A stretch of DNA of 64,000 bases from Alnus glutinosa (GCF_958979055.1 NC_084891.1:27997001-28061000); one strand, 5' to 3'; numbered from the stretch's first letter, positions 1 to 12,583 are shown. Numbers and translations are program-made. Notes: a model not told the origin generated them from the sequence alone.

Positions 1-414
1 CAAAGAGTCCCAAAAAGCAAGGAAATCCATAGGTAAGCTGAAGGCCTACGGCTGTTCTTGGACCGGCCCAGCATGATAAGGGTACGGACCTAATGGGGCA
101 CTCATGGAAGCTGCAAAAGTCAATGAAAATGCAACTCTAATAATACTGGCTAGCATGGTACCTCAGCAAATCGTTGCCAAAGAAATCCAAGATCACAGAC
201 CTAGATAAAATGATAATACTATTTCGCAGAAAGATGAGCATCATAATCCTTAAATTAATTAACTTGGTGGTAGGGGCAAAATTCTGGGTTATATGATTAC
301 AGTACATCTATATGATCTAATGCAGTGTCATTATGTTTCAGTCTCTTGAGACAGCCTGAACCACGGGGAAAAAAAAAAAGGGAAGAAGAAGTGGCCCCTT
401 CCTTCAGAGGCAAT

Positions 415-3400
415 CTACAACTCATCCTTGACGGCAGAAGTCTCTGTATCTGCATCATCCTTGGAAGCATCATCTTCAGCCTCGGGAGTAGCTGCAGCTT
501 CTTTTGTGTCAGTTTCGGTCTCAACTTCTTCGGCGTCATCTTCCTCCTCGACTACTGCATCAGGATTGACTTTTAGGCTAGACTTCACAGAGTTGTAGAT
601 ACGAGATGCAAATTCATTAGGATCAGTAGGCGTGAAGCCACTCTCCATGAGTGCGGTTTGGTACATAAGTTGTGCTGTTTGCTTTATACTCTCGTCCTGA
701 AAAGCAATCCAATTGTGTTAATTAACAGACTAGCAAAAAAAAAAATTAACATTTAAAGAACTGCTCTAGATTCCTGCATTACCCTAAGCAAAAACAACAT
801 ATTCACTAAATATTCATGTAAATTCTTCCGACGAGAAACCAGAGTGACTTCCCTAACATGTACTCACAATCGCAAACACATTATTTGCAACAACATCTCA
901 CTTTCCGACAATAACTCCAAAAGGTTGGTGACTCTTTTGGAAAAAGAGAAATGCTACACTGACGTTGCAATGAAAATTACCATCGGATGCTACGTGTACT
1001 TTCATTCATTATTTCATTCAACGGTGATTTTCACTGCCACATAAAGAAGTGAACACAGAGTATGTGAACCACTCCTCTTGGAAGAAATAGTAAGGAGTTT
1101 TACACAGGATTGATGAAAATCATGCGGGCAAGATGACGAGCAAGCCTAAATCTTCACTACCGTTAAGATGCAAACATGAGCATTCATTTGCCTTATCTGG
1201 ATTTCCATATTCAGCTTTTCTAAAATATAAAAGAAATGGGGGAGAAGTTTTAAAATGTACCTCAGGGTTCTCCACCACTCTCTCCCGGAGTCCCTTAATA
1301 ATTGGGTGCCTTGGGTTGATCTCGAGCACCCTCTTTCCACGCATATATGCCTGCTTAGCAGAATCGGATAAAGTCTGAGACTGCATGATCCTCTCCATGT
1401 TTGCACTCCATCCATACTTGGATGTCACAACCACACAAGGTGTGTCAGCCAACCGGTTGGATATCTTCACATCATCAACATTCTCGCTTGAAAGAGCATC
1501 CTTCCACCACTTTGTGAGCTCCTTGAACGACTCCTTGAGTTCCTTGTCTTTAGAGTCTTTCCCAAGTTTCAGACCCTCCTTAGATACATTCTGGAACTTT
1601 TTGTCTTCATAATCCATAAGGTATTGCATCAGGTATTCATCAACTGGATCAGTGAAGAAAATAACCTGCGACAATATGAACAAAACAAAGTTTTTTTTTT
1701 CCCACATCAAGATCAGGGGAGTGAAACCCAAAATAACAAGTGCAGATAAAATGGGGGAAGAATTTCCATATATATTTAATGAGAATCTATAGTGAAAGAC
1801 CAAATCTTTTCACAATTAATTGTACCTCATAATTTTTCTTCTTAAGCCGCTCGAGGAATGGAGACTTTTCCAATTGCTCCTTGCTGGATCCTGTTATGTA
1901 GAAGATATCCTTTTGCCCCGATTTCATTCTTGAGATGTACTGGTCCAGCGAAGTCAATTTACCATCTGACTTGGTGCTGTAAGAGAGTTCAAAGACCAAA
2001 TAAGTCCCCCAGATTCCCAGAAAGAAGACAATGGCATTCAAAGAAAGGGCAGCCGGAAAACTAGAATGAGTATACATAAAAACAAAGTAGATACCTCTCA
2101 AATCTGAGAAGTTTTGCCAATCTGTTCCTGTTAGTTGCATCCTCAATAATACCAAGTTTAATGGACTTGCCAAACTCATTCCAGAATTTGGCGTATTGAC
2201 CTTTCTTCTCATCATCACCATCACCGGATTTTTCAACCTCTGCTTCTCCATCAACCACAACAGCCAAGCAAATGAAAATCAGCAAAACTTCATAAATCAT
2301 TTCAAAATTAGCAAATAATAGACTAATAAATGTGAATTGAGGGACAGAAATTAGCCAGTTCACTGGGGATTGCAGGGAACAAAACATCAATGGATTGGCG
2401 GCTGATCCAGTGGATGAGCATGACACAGCTTTAAGTTGATTATCAGAAACAATAGAAGAAACTGTTTTCAGAAACTTAGAAGTTATTCATAACATACCCT
2501 TTTTGTCTTTGTCATTGGATTCATCTGGATCCTCATCAGCAATTCTACGGATCATATCAAGGGCCTTCCGGATGAGTTTCTTCTTGATTGTTTTCAAACT
2601 GCTGTGTTGTTGAAGCATTTCTCGCGATACATTTAGTGGTAAAGTGTCGGAATCAACAAGACCCTGCTCAAAATATTAACCTATTTGAGAACCATAACTA
2701 GAGCCACATTTCTTCAGTTTCATTAAAATAAACCTAATAGCAAGAATCAATAATTCCCTCGCTTACCATTAAAAAGTTTAGATACTTTGGCAAGAGCTCG
2801 TCAAATTCATCTGAGATGAAAACCCGTCTAACATACAACTTCAAGTTGGATTTTTTTGTGTTATAGTAACTCTCGTATAGATCATGAGGAGCCTTAGGAG
2901 GCACAAACAAAACAGCCTTGAACTCAACATCGCCTTCGGCTGTAAAGTGACTCCACGATAAAGGCTTATCCTCACTGAAATCCTGTTGAACAACACCAAA
3001 GGTACAACTAATAAAGCGAACTAAAAACTTTGAGAAGTCACTTAAGTGTCCTGCAATTACCAAACATGGCAAATTACCTTGGCAAGAGAATGGTAGAATT
3101 TGGTGTAATCTTCCTCTGTCACCTCCTTTGGACTCCGCAGCCATATAGCCTTAACATCGTTCAGAAGCTCCCACTCAGAAGTTGTTTCCTTAACCTTCTT
3201 TGTCTTTGATTTTTTCTCAGCATCTTCACCTTTCTCAGCATCCTCATCTTCCCCTTCTTCCTCAGAAGAAGTGCTTTCGGCTGCTCATATCAGTGGAGTA
3301 AAGAGAAGGGAATCAGTGTAACAAAAAAAGATGGAATAATTGTGCGTAAGATAAATCTTGGCTACCAGCACTAAGGTCTTAAAATACATACATAAACATA

Positions 3401-6290
3401 ATATATATATATAATATTAACATTTTGGGCATTTGAGTAATGCATACATTGTTCCTCTTCATCGCTGGATTCATCTTCATCAGCTGGAACCTCCACATCA
3501 ACTTCTTTGGTTGACCAGATATAGATGGGGAAGTTGATAAATTCAGAATATTTCTTCACCAACTCCTGTGAAAAAGAACCATGACATGTTATTTTAATGT
3601 CAACCGAATATTAAACCATAACTGACTACCTAAGAAAACATAAAAAGGATCTTTCGTAATAATATAACAAGATAGATTGAAATTAACATAATTCAAGAAA
3701 ACAAGTATCCAAACTTTATAAAGCATAAATTAAAATGTCATCAGAAGACTTGATGAATTCAAATGAAGACAAATAAAAAGTGTTAAGAAGAACCCAGTGG
3801 AACTAGCTACCTTAAGAATGATATAATTTAAGAATTTTGAAGCAACAAAATGCGTAGAGAAAATGTCACAAACCACAAATTACTGAATTATTGTAGTCCA
3901 TTTTAAACAACACAGAACACTAACATGTTTGATTTTTTCAAGGAGGGTCTAATTCTAGAGTCTACACTCAGAACAATTAGAGAATCAATGTGAATGTTTT
4001 CTGGTGGTTTTGCAAATACTAACAGTTTCGGACTAAAAAGGAATTGGCAGCAATTAATATGGCAAAGGCATTAACAGCGCAGTATCCAGGAAGAATTTAT
4101 GGCAGGGCACCAGTGAAGCAAAATAACATTGTTAATGACTGAAACAAAAGTTTAAATGCCAAAACGCTACCAAACATCAATAATCACAAAAATTCTAGAG
4201 AGATTAAGGAAGGACCAATTGACCACTACTTTCTTTAGAGGCAAAACAAATCAAAAGGAAATGAAAAAAAAAAAAGTATGAAGTACAAGAGCAACATAAC
4301 AATGTTTTAAATCATTAATTAGAAACATATCAGAAAGTTTACAGGTACATGGAAGATCATAGCCATCATACACAACGGAGACAAAAATGAATATCCAACT
4401 ACATGAGAAGCGATGAAGCACAGATATTAGAAAACAAAGTGCTTAGCCTCTAGCCATGAATGCACTAATGCATGACTCTTTTCTTTTCTATCTCCATATA
4501 TGGTCGTATAAGTAGAAAGAAAGAAGTGATCATCATTAGTACAAGCAACACAAATATCAAGCGTCATAAGCAACAACAGAAAAGGCAACGAAATTGTTTA
4601 TGACCAAATATTGCCAACATACGCACTTTGAGTTTGCTCTCCTCCAAGTACTCCCCAGCTTCATCTTTGAGATGCAATTTAATCTCGGTTCCCCGTCCTA
4701 GGGGTTCATTCCATGTATCTTCGGATATGGCAAACGCCCCATCAGCCTTTGATTCCCACACGTACCTGAACACCAGACAAACAATTCCATTAACGGTTAC
4801 GTTCATTCACTTCAAGAGCTGGAGATCAATTAAATGCCACATTGATTCAAAAGGCTTACTGTTTGTCATCGTTGTGTTTGCTGATGACTTCAACGTAGTC
4901 AGCAACAAGATATACAGAGTAAAAACCAACTCCAAACTGCCCAATGAGATTGAGATCTCCACTTGTCTGCATTTTCTCCACGAAGGCTGAAAGAAAAAAG
5001 ATCAACCCAAATCCACATAGTTAACAACCAACTCTAATAAAAAACAGAACTTTACAGGACTTAGCATGGCATAGATACCTGAAGTTCCAGACTTTGCTAT
5101 GGTACCCAAGTTCTTGATTAAATCCTCCTTTGTCATACCAATACCTCTGTCACGAATTGAAAGGATTTTCTTCTCTTTGTCTAATTTTATCTGCATTATA
5201 TCATTTCACATGTTTCAGACAAATAAAAAAGGCGTTCCATATTCAGCAATACATGTACCCACTTTCATCAAATTATTTAGAATTTTTCTTCTCTCTTTAG
5301 CGCAAGACTAAGAGTGCGATTGACCCCGCAATTTAGCAGGTCAAAGTTCATTTTTAAAAAATAGCGGAAAATTGAAAACAATGGCAACGATTTGAAAGGC
5401 CAAACTCCAATTTAAATAATGAACCACAATTTTACCAAAATCTGCACATTTTGAAACTGCTGAACCAAACGGACTATAATTCAATGTTTTATTATCTTTA
5501 GTAATTTAATATGTGGCCAAATTACTGACCTGGATGTCAAGCTTGGTGTTATCTCCTTCGCCCAAAATCTCTTTTTCGGTGAGAGAAAGGAACCTAATCT
5601 TGTCCAATGCCTGAAATTGAAAAGTAGAACGGTTTTGCATAATTAATATTAAATCGAAATAATAATTATCAGAAATAATGTGGTTCACAAAACACAATCT
5701 TACGTCAGAGGCGTTGGAGATCAACTCCCTGAGGAAAATGTCCTTGTTACTATAGAGGGAGTTGATGATAATATCCATGAGCCGAGACACCTCAGCCTGG
5801 AACTGAAACTTCTCCGCGCTGTTGCGCAGCGATCTATTGGAGATCGACTCCGCTTCCCTATAACAATCACAGTTAATTTTTATGCTGTGAGACACACAGT
5901 GTGCGCGTGCGTGTGTGTATGCACGCTGTGGAACTGGAAGTGAGGGTTCATGAATAACAAAATCACAAACCTATTAGCGACATCAGAGTCAGTCGATAGG
6001 CCATTTGGTACAGCACCGATCTTATCCTCCACCTTGGGCGGATCTACAACCTCATCCGAAGCCTCTGCATTAGCTTGCAACCTCCGACCTACACAACCAA
6101 ATCCGATCAACAAAACGGCGTGGTTTAGCAGCACAATAAGATCAGCTATTCAAGATCCAAGGAAAAGGTAATTTATTTCTCTACGATTAATGGCTGAAAA
6201 GAGTGAAATGTACCCTAGCGTACCTTGATCTGGGAGGATGAAGAGGAGGCAGAGTAGGAGCAGAGCGGAAGGGATCGTCCACTTCCTCAT
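415..6290 (-). CDS. HSP90-7: Endoplasmin homolog, ER-resident HSP90 (GRP94 / SHEPHERD type)
   Basis: ATP-dependent chaperone of the ER lumen that folds secreted and membrane proteins; the Arabidopsis ortholog is needed for functional CLAVATA receptors. Fifteen exons, phases checked (high to low): 6290-6224, 6088-5971, 5857-5704, 5610-5530, 5190-5079, 4986-4860, 4765-4627, 3565-3448, 3280-3078, 2982-2767, 2663-2498, 2245-2095, 1976-1826, 1665-1261, 696-415. They give 829 aa, close to the usual ~820. Seen: signal peptide (residues 1-22, [17 protein letters not shown] start); HSP90 N-domain with NASDALDK spanning the exon 3/4 junction (~110-117), DRGIGMT (154-160) and GQFGVGFYS (~194); acidic charged linker (~295-340); middle domain with [12 protein letters not shown]-terminal domain; acidic tail ending KDEL (826-829), the ER retention signal. 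All introns are GT-AG and the longest is 3566-4626. The start is the only ATG ahead of the signal peptide. Nothing looks broken. Identity is certain at family level. Confidence 0.97.
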
Positions 6291-6379
6291 CGTACTCTAG
6301 AACTTCCAGTAGCTGCGCTCAAAGAAATGCTAAACCGCTTAGATTAGCCACGGCCTATGGGTACTTCATTTGCTGTGGG

Positions 6380-6387
6380 TATATATA
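6380..6387 (-). promoter_or_regulatory. TATA box of the HSP90-7 gene
   Basis: A TATATATA stretch lies about 90 bp upstream of the HSP90-7 start codon, a normal position for a plant core promoter with a short 5'UTR. The neighbouring sequence is not otherwise TA-rich, so the match stands out. The transcription start itself cannot be seen. Confidence 0.6.
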
Positions 6388-6532
6388 GCTCCGTTATTGA
6401 AGCGGAGACCGTGATTTTCACGGGGCCTTGACTCTCTTAACGAATTACGAGTTTCTGAGGTGTAAGGTGCTTCGGATTGGGTCTATTTTCCCAGCGTGGA
6501 TGATCCAGCGGCTGAGGATTTGTTAAGCGAAA

Positions 6533-6551
6533 CGTGGCGCGATGTTATTGG
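6533..6551 (-). promoter_or_regulatory. ER stress response element 1 (ERSE), perfect match
   Basis: Read on the gene's strand this is CCAAT, then exactly 9 nt, then CCACG, the full ERSE consensus (seen on the + strand as CGTGG, 9 nt, ATTGG). It lies about 245 bp upstream of the HSP90-7 start. ERSEs bind bZIP factors (bZIP28/bZIP60 class in plants) with NF-Y and drive induction of ER chaperones under unfolded-protein stress, which fits the adjacent gene exactly. Confidence 0.85.
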
Positions 6552-6731
6552 ATCCCGTTTGTTTTCTCGACGTGGAGAAATCGAAAGGGCGGAGGACGGC
6601 CCCACGCGAGGACCTATAAAGTAAGTCCACGTCCACTTGACCGACTTGATTCAAAAATCAAAATGCGGATGATCGAACGATTGGGTTTTGTTCGTGGGAC
6701 GTGGCAGGGATTTCCTCTTTGTTGGTGGAAA

Positions 6732-6750
6732 CGTGGCACGGTTTTATTGG
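6732..6750 (-). promoter_or_regulatory. ER stress response element 2 (ERSE), perfect match
   Basis: A second CCAAT-N9-CCACG in the same orientation, 199 bp further from the gene than the first. The 9-nt spacers of the two copies differ, so this is not a simple duplication. Several extra ACGTG-type cores lie between and around them (for example near 6571, 6630, 6698 and 6768). The two sites together mark 6.5-6.8 kb as the unfolded-protein-response control region of HSP90-7. Confidence 0.85.
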
Positions 6751-6920
6751 GGTTTGGTCTCAAGTTGACGTGGATAAATATCCGCTCTTGATAACTCTAC
6801 ACGTTTGTTTGGCTGCCTTCAATTTTCTAGTATTTAACGGGGAGATCCTCCCAATTCCTAGTTCGTGCCTTTTTTGCCTTCCCTTTTTTCTTTTTTCTTT
6901 TTTAATGCTAAAGCCAATCT

Positions 6921-7560
6921 AAACTATAATAAAAAGAATGTCCCCGTTACTCGACGAACTCCTCGTGATTCATGAATTATGATCGGTGTGTTTCATAAAC
7001 CTTTTTTTTAAGGAGGAAGTATTTTTTGTGTTTTAATTGAAAAAATTGTTGTGATATAATATAAATCTGAAAATAATTTTGAATTTTTTATAAGTACTTT
7101 TTAGTTTTTAGTATGTTAATATTTTAATTTTATTAGTAGAAAGGAAAAAGATTAGGCGACCGAGCCGGCTTTTAAGTATAGACAGTAACTACCAATTTTA
7201 AATTTTTACTTGACTCGGAAACTTTTGTTGCGTTTGGGTATTGAATTTTGAGAATTATAATTAAATTCTAATTCTATTTACAAATATCGAGGTAAGAAAT
7301 TGTGTTTAGGTGTTGAATTTTGAGATTGAAAAATATTATATTTTAATGGTAAGAAATGATTGATAGTTTAAAAAGTTGTGTATAATGATTGGTATTTTGA
7401 AAAGTTGTGTGAAATAATAATTTAAATAATAATAATTTATTATATATTGATTATTTAATTAAAAATAAATAAATAATTTTTAAAAAAAAATTAATTGAAA
7501 TCAAAATTAAAAATTTAAAAAAAAAAAAAAAAAAAAATGAAGCAAGGGTGGCTGCCAACC
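6921..7560. other. Gene-free AT-rich DNA
   Basis: No coding exon is visible. From about 7229 a segment reading GCGTTTGGGTATTGAATTTT begins. It has a loose inverted counterpart around 7960-7982 (CTGTTTGGCATTAG on the other strand), so the whole 7.23-7.98 kb block may be one non-autonomous DNA transposon carrying the GC palindromes in its middle. I could not find matching target duplications. Confidence 0.4.
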
Positions 7561-7566
7561 AGCAAT

Positions 7567-7747
7567 GGGGGTGGCCGCGCGCCACCCCCAGAGGAGGTCG
7601 GGGGTGGCCGCGCGGCCACCCCCAGTGGTCGGGGGAGGCCGCGCGGCCTCCACCCAGGGTCGGGGGTGGCCGCGCGGCCACCCCCAGTAGTCGGGGGAGG
7701 CCGCACGGCCTCCCCCAAAGGGGTGGCTGCCGGCTGGCAGCCACCCC
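7567..7747. repeat. Array of six GC-rich palindromes, 31-bp period
   Basis: Six near-perfect inverted repeats of 23-28 bp lie head to tail at 7567-7589, 7600-7623, 7631-7654, 7662-7685, 7693-7716 and 7720-7747. The middle four start exactly 31 bp apart. Their cores alternate between the GTGGCC..GGCCAC and GAGGCC..GGCCTC types, so the true repeat unit is 62 bp. The outer two (GGGTGGCTGCC.. near 7546 and ..GGCAGCCACCCC at 7736) also pair with each other. The array is walled by a run of A on the left and T on the right, in a very AT-rich neighbourhood. Long ORFs across it on both strands are a by-product of the repeat and are not genes. It is probably the core of a non-autonomous transposon. Confidence 0.85.
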
Positions 7748-8332
7748 TCTGTTTTTTTTTTTTAATTTCTTTTATTTTTTTAAAAAAAATTATTAATAAT
7801 AATTTTTTTTATTTTATATTGATTTAAATTATTAATATTAATATTTTTTTAGTCAACTTTTTCTGCGCCGGGTCCCACCAGTAATTTCAAAATTCGGGTC
7901 AAAATCCGGGTTTTTGGGCGGGTGAGTGGGTTTTAGAAAAAACTCGGATGGAATAAAATTTCATTTCTAATGCCAAACAGTTCATAGCAACTCTTTGCCC
8001 ATTCACTTATTTTCTTTTCTTATTTTTGTCCTTTAATAAGATCTAAACTGAGGAAAAATCATTTTATGGTAAAGATTATAATTTACATATTTAATGATAA
8101 ATATTTATATAGTCATATGATATATATGTTGTCACAATATCTAAATTTTTTAAATAACATGACACTATAAAAATTATTAAATATAACAAAAACAAAATAT
8201 TGACATTAAAAATCATAATCCATAAATATCACTATAAATGACTTAAAAAAATTCAAGACTCGCTCTGTATAAGTTAAGAAGCACTTGGTTTAAAAAATTT
8301 CTATATAAACCGCTTTAAATTATAATCGGTAT

Positions 8333-8440
8333 CGTCCTCAAGGGATAGCTCAATCGGTTGGGGACCACGTCTTATGAAACGAAAGTTACTAGTTTGAATC
8401 TCTCGTCCCCCTCTTGTATAGATATGTCAAAAAAAAAATA
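8333..8440 (+). mobile_element. tRNA-derived SINE, copy A
   Basis: A ~105-bp unit beginning CCTCAAGGGATAGCTCAATC, with a pol III A-box-like TAGCTCAATCGG, a B-box-like AGTTTGAATCTC about 40 bp later, a pyrimidine-rich stretch, and an end TAGATATGTC followed by an A tail. It matches copies B and C below over their length. The tRNA-like head and A-rich tail mark a plant SINE, not a functional tRNA gene. Confidence 0.75.
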
Positions 8441-9237
8441 TTAGAATCGGTATGATTTGCTTACACGTAGACATAATAATGCTTTTCCTTAGACAAATTA
8501 TGAAAAATTACTTATTTAATTATTGTGGTTCTACAGCTAGGGCAGTTAATTGAGCCAGGCTGCTTGGGAGATTGGCTTGGTTCGACTCATAAAAAAAATT
8601 ATTTGGTCTTAATTCGATAAATAAATGAATCGTTCGTGAATACAAAAAATTGTTTAAATATTAAAAAATACACACTCATATAAATTCAACTTGGCTCATA
8701 TAAGTTTGTATAACTTTATTTTTACAAAGTTTTAGTTTTATTTTAATTTTGTAATGAGAACATCTTAAGTAAAAGTAAATTCTCTTCATAATATAATATA
8801 TATATCTTGAATTATTATTAATGTGAGTCTAGTTTTAGAGATATGTGTATTTGTGTATGTAAATCATGAATTTAATATTCAACTTAATTTATTTAATTAA
8901 CTCAAATAATGAAATTTTAACAATAATTAATTAACTAATGATTATTATGGATTTACAAAAAAAAAAATCATCATAGTTACTTTATATAATAAATAAACAA
9001 GTTAATTAAACAGCTAATAAACAAATTTGAATTATTCAAAAAAATAAATGAGCTCAATTTGGACAAAATATCTAATTTCATGATATGTTTGAATTTAACT
9101 CGTGATCAAAATAAAATAAAATAAACCAAACTAAAATATTAAATACTTGACTTAGCTGGATTACGTATAATCCTACACAGTTATACCCTACTGATCCATA
9201 GGCTTAAAAGATCAGATAAGCTATCCGTATCCGTATT

Positions 9238-9363
9238 ATCTCATTTGGAACGATAGTTTCATTATCAAAAAATTTTCTTTTAATATTTCATCTCATTTGG
9301 AACTAGTTTCATCTTATTTGGAACGATAGTTTCATTGTCAAAAAATTTTCTTTTAATATTTCA
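9238..9363. repeat. Tandem duplication, two ~50-bp copies
   Basis: The segment TTTGGAACGATAGTTTCATT followed by the same ATCAAAAAATTTTC.. tail occurs at about 9245 and again at about 9318. A partial third start (CATTTGGAACTAGTTTCATC) lies between them. The copies are nearly identical, so the duplication is young. Confidence 0.7.
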
Positions 9364-11790
9364 CGGGTAGCAACGGACATGCATGTCTGAGAATGCTAAC
9401 AATGGAAGGAATTTTACAAAGTTGTAGAGATTTTGTTCAAAGTAAATGAAAATAGTTTAGTAAATCAGTGTATTGGAAGAAGACATATGTGGATTTGAGG
9501 AATCGCACGCCTGACAAAGTTCAATTTCCTAAGAATGTGTGGCCAAAGATAACATGAAATGGAGATTCATTTCAATATAGCTAGATGGCATTAGAAAAGT
9601 CTAGAAGATATGTATTTCATTTGTTGTGTTGTGTTTAGCATAATTTGTTTTGTGTAGAATATAGTGTGTTTTGTATAACAGTTAGTGGACTATTGTGTTA
9701 GTTAGAGTTGGTTGTTCTAACAAAATAAGTAAGAAAATGTTAGTTTTAAGAACCATGTCATTCAAGTAAAGTCTTGCGAGAACGTCGAGAAACACATAAT
9801 TCATCTAACTCAAATTTCTCAATTTTAGTACAGAAACTGAGATTTTTTATTTTTATTTTTTTTCTTTCAAAAAACTCTTTTCAATTTTGCTTATTAATTT
9901 TTAATTTAAAGGGAATAATAAAAATATCAAAACTGGTTTATGTTTAATTTACTTAAAATTTGCCTTAATATATATTCATACTTTAACCCTTACTTAAAAA
10001 AAAAAATTATTTGACCCCTCCCATTAAAATGTCTGATTCCGTCCCTGCATGAGCCCATAACCAATCTTTGATGAAAGTCATAAGATTCACATGTGAATTC
10101 ATGTTATAGACTGATAGCTAATTGAGACATGGCATTATTGATTTAATTCTCATTAATGTTACAGCCAATCGTTGATTCATCATGCCGTCAACCATATGTT
10201 CTTGTCGCCTTCTGGTAATTCTCATCTTACTTATTAAATTTATTTTTTTAAAAATAAAAAATAAAAAAAATCAGGTACTATGGTCCATGGATACCCTTTA
10301 GGGCTCAATATGTGGGCCTGAGCCTTGCTGGGCTAAATCCAAGTACTGAACATGTCTGAGTGGCTACAAGTGAGCAATCGAGCACGTCCATAATGTAACA
10401 GCCCATTAGCCACAAAGACAAAGACAAAAAATAAAAAAAATTTGAAATCCATAATTATATGTTTGTTATACACAATAAATTAAACGGAACCAAAGATAAC
10501 CTTGTCATGTTAAACGACCATGATTCTTGGAAATACAAGCCGTTTGCTGAGCCTTTTTCTTTTGGATAAGTTGATATATTATATTTTTATTCTACAACTA
10601 TCTCACAATACTAATATGATAAAAAAATAATAATAATTTATAGCATTATTATTTTCATTTTGATATTGAGGTGTGAGAATATGACGTCGCACACGGATGT
10701 GGGCATTTTATACAGGAATGATGTAATTTGATTTAGAAGCAAGTGATACATCTTTCTTATTCACAACAACCGTCCATGTGACCTACCTACCTTGTTTACG
10801 ATGCGTGAAGTTGTTGGCATGAACCTGCCAATTCATGCATATGATAGCCACGCACTCCCATGAGCTTTTGCATATTTATTTGAGGTTGGATCACATACCT
10901 TGAATCGTTGTGCCCAATTTAGATCTCAAATATTGGTTGCCTTTTTTGCCTTCCGAGAATGATACCCTTTGTTGTGATTTTTTATTATTATTATTATAAT
11001 AATATGTCAAAGAAAAACTACAATCAAGAGCAATAAAACATATAAAAAATAAAACTGGACAACCCAACAATAAACTTTAAAATAATCAAAATAAACAAAT
11101 TTTTTTAAAAAAAATGCATTAAAGAAATGATGCTACCCTATAAATTATTGGCACGAACAGTCAAAAAAATGCCACCAATTAAAACGGTCAGACAAGGCAC
11201 AAGAATGACCATAACCGTACCCATACTTCCGGTGAAAGAATGCATAGCATAAATTCAATTCTAATTACAATCGAATTCATTGGGATTGAACATATGTTTC
11301 TAACTATTAACCAATTCTCTCTCCATATTTAACCGACCGAACAAAATTAGACTTAAATTGTTTTGGTTAAATTTTGGACTACATATTTTTCTCGTTGTTA
11401 GTTTCTGACCGAATTGATCTAATGTAAACACTTTTGGTGCCCAATTTGTATACAACACTATGGTTATTGGTTCCCCTCCATGATTAAGTTCGGAAGAAGA
11501 AGCTTTAAGCAACATCAATTCCTAGACTTCGATCGGAGCTCAACTACAAACTCGTGGCCCACCAAGGAATGTACTAAAAATGTACGTGGCTCAGATCAGC
11601 TCGTTTGGAGGTCCATCCTCAATTGCCACCGTTCACTACGAAGTAATGATTAAGGCGGCCTTTCCTAGGACGACCATTCACAAGCTGACAGGCATCGTGG
11701 AAACGACACCGTTACTTTACCAAGCAAAAAAAGAATCAAATTACGGTACTGCCACGTATTCAGGGTTACTACATCTCCGAAGAAGTGAGG

Positions 11791-11800
11791 ACACGTGGCG
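11791..11800 (+). promoter_or_regulatory. G-box / ABRE-like element ACACGTGGCG
   Basis: An ACACGTGGC core lies about 300 bp upstream of the small membrane protein gene at 12099. Plant bZIP and bHLH factors (ABA and light responses) bind this sequence. It is a single copy, so the functional claim is only suggestive. Confidence 0.4.
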
Positions 11801-12098
11801 CTATCTCGTTGGGTTTCGCAAAATCGGCGGGTGTACGAAAACAAAGATACCTTCCACTTTCCCTTTTTAAGAAAGAAAAGAATGAAGATGAGGCTCGTTA
11901 CGCCATTACATCAAAGCATTCAGTCCAATCCCATTTTCGTAATTAGACTCCGTAATTAATACCCAAAACATTCTCAGGACTCATTAGATTTCTTCCAAGC
12001 CCCTCTAGATCCGTTGCTTCCCTCTGCTTTCACTCCCAACTACCAAAGTCTCCCAATTTTTCCTCTTCCCAAACTACCCCCAAGCTTGTACGCACCAG

Positions 12099-12425
12099 AT
12101 GGCGTTATCTGACGCGGTTGTGGGGAACTTGACGACGATCTACGTGGCGGTGATAGCGGGGATCAAGGCCTACGGGTTGGTCTGTGGGCGGAGCTTCGGT
12201 GCTGGGTTTGTGCTGATCGTGTCCACCGCCGTGGTGGGCCTCATCTTGATCGGGACACTGACGTGGGACGTGTCACGCAAGGCCTCGTACGCGGTCTCGC
12301 GCGAGCACGTCCACAGCCACGAGATGTGCAAGGGCGGTATTTGCTGGCACGGGGTGGCGGTGAAGTCCCCGGCGTCGCAGGTCCGGTTTAGGCTCCCACA
12401 GCAAACCCAAAATGGCCCTTTGTAA
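12099..12425 (+). CDS. Small conserved plant membrane protein, function unknown
   Basis: Intronless 108-aa reading frame, MALSDAVVGNLTTIYVAVIA start. Two hydrophobic segments (about residues 11-28 and 35-54) are followed by a soluble tail with a Cys-containing block, MCKGGICWHGVAVKSPASQV (~80-100). GC content and codon use rise sharply over the frame compared with its AT-rich flanks, and polyadenylation-like AATAAA motifs follow at 12584 and 12611. I recognise it as a plant-wide small transmembrane protein family without an assigned role, but cannot give a symbol. The start is the first ATG after a pyrimidine-rich leader typical of plant 5'UTRs. Confidence 0.85.
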   Translation: MALSDAVVGNLTTIYVAVIAGIKAYGLVCGRSFGAGFVLIVSTAVVGLILIGTLTWDVSRKASYAVSREHVHSHEMCKGGICWHGVAVKSPASQVRFRLPQQTQNGPL

Positions 12426-12583
12426 AATGAATTGCATAGAAGGGAAAAGGGAATAAAAGTAATGGTTTTGTACACTGTAAGATACACAAATCTTTTTTGT
12501 TTATTTTGTTCTTTGTTGGTGGTGTTTGTAGGTTAGGTACGAGGTGTTTGCTTTTTTGATTGAGAGAGAGATACTGTACATGT

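Larger units (their letters stand above)
7990..11560. other. Gene-free intergenic DNA
   Basis: AT-rich sequence without a convincing exon on either strand. It holds one SINE copy (8333-8440) and a short tandem duplication (9238-9363). The rest shows only homopolymer runs and scattered TA-rich low-complexity stretches. Confidence 0.6.

Noticed and set aside
6484-6515. A third ERSE-like combination (ATTGG near CGTGG)
   Set aside because: The motifs are in the wrong order and the spacing is not 9 nt, so it fails the consensus that the two reported sites meet.
7451-7827. Four overlapping ORFs on both strands with Gly/Pro/Arg-rich products
   Set aside because: They are translations of the palindromic GC array in every frame; the mirror-image products show the DNA repeat, not a protein, drives the pattern.
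11580-11870. 96-aa ORF upstream of the small membrane protein gene
   Set aside because: No recognisable domain, and it overlaps the promoter with a G-box; codon use is not coding-like.
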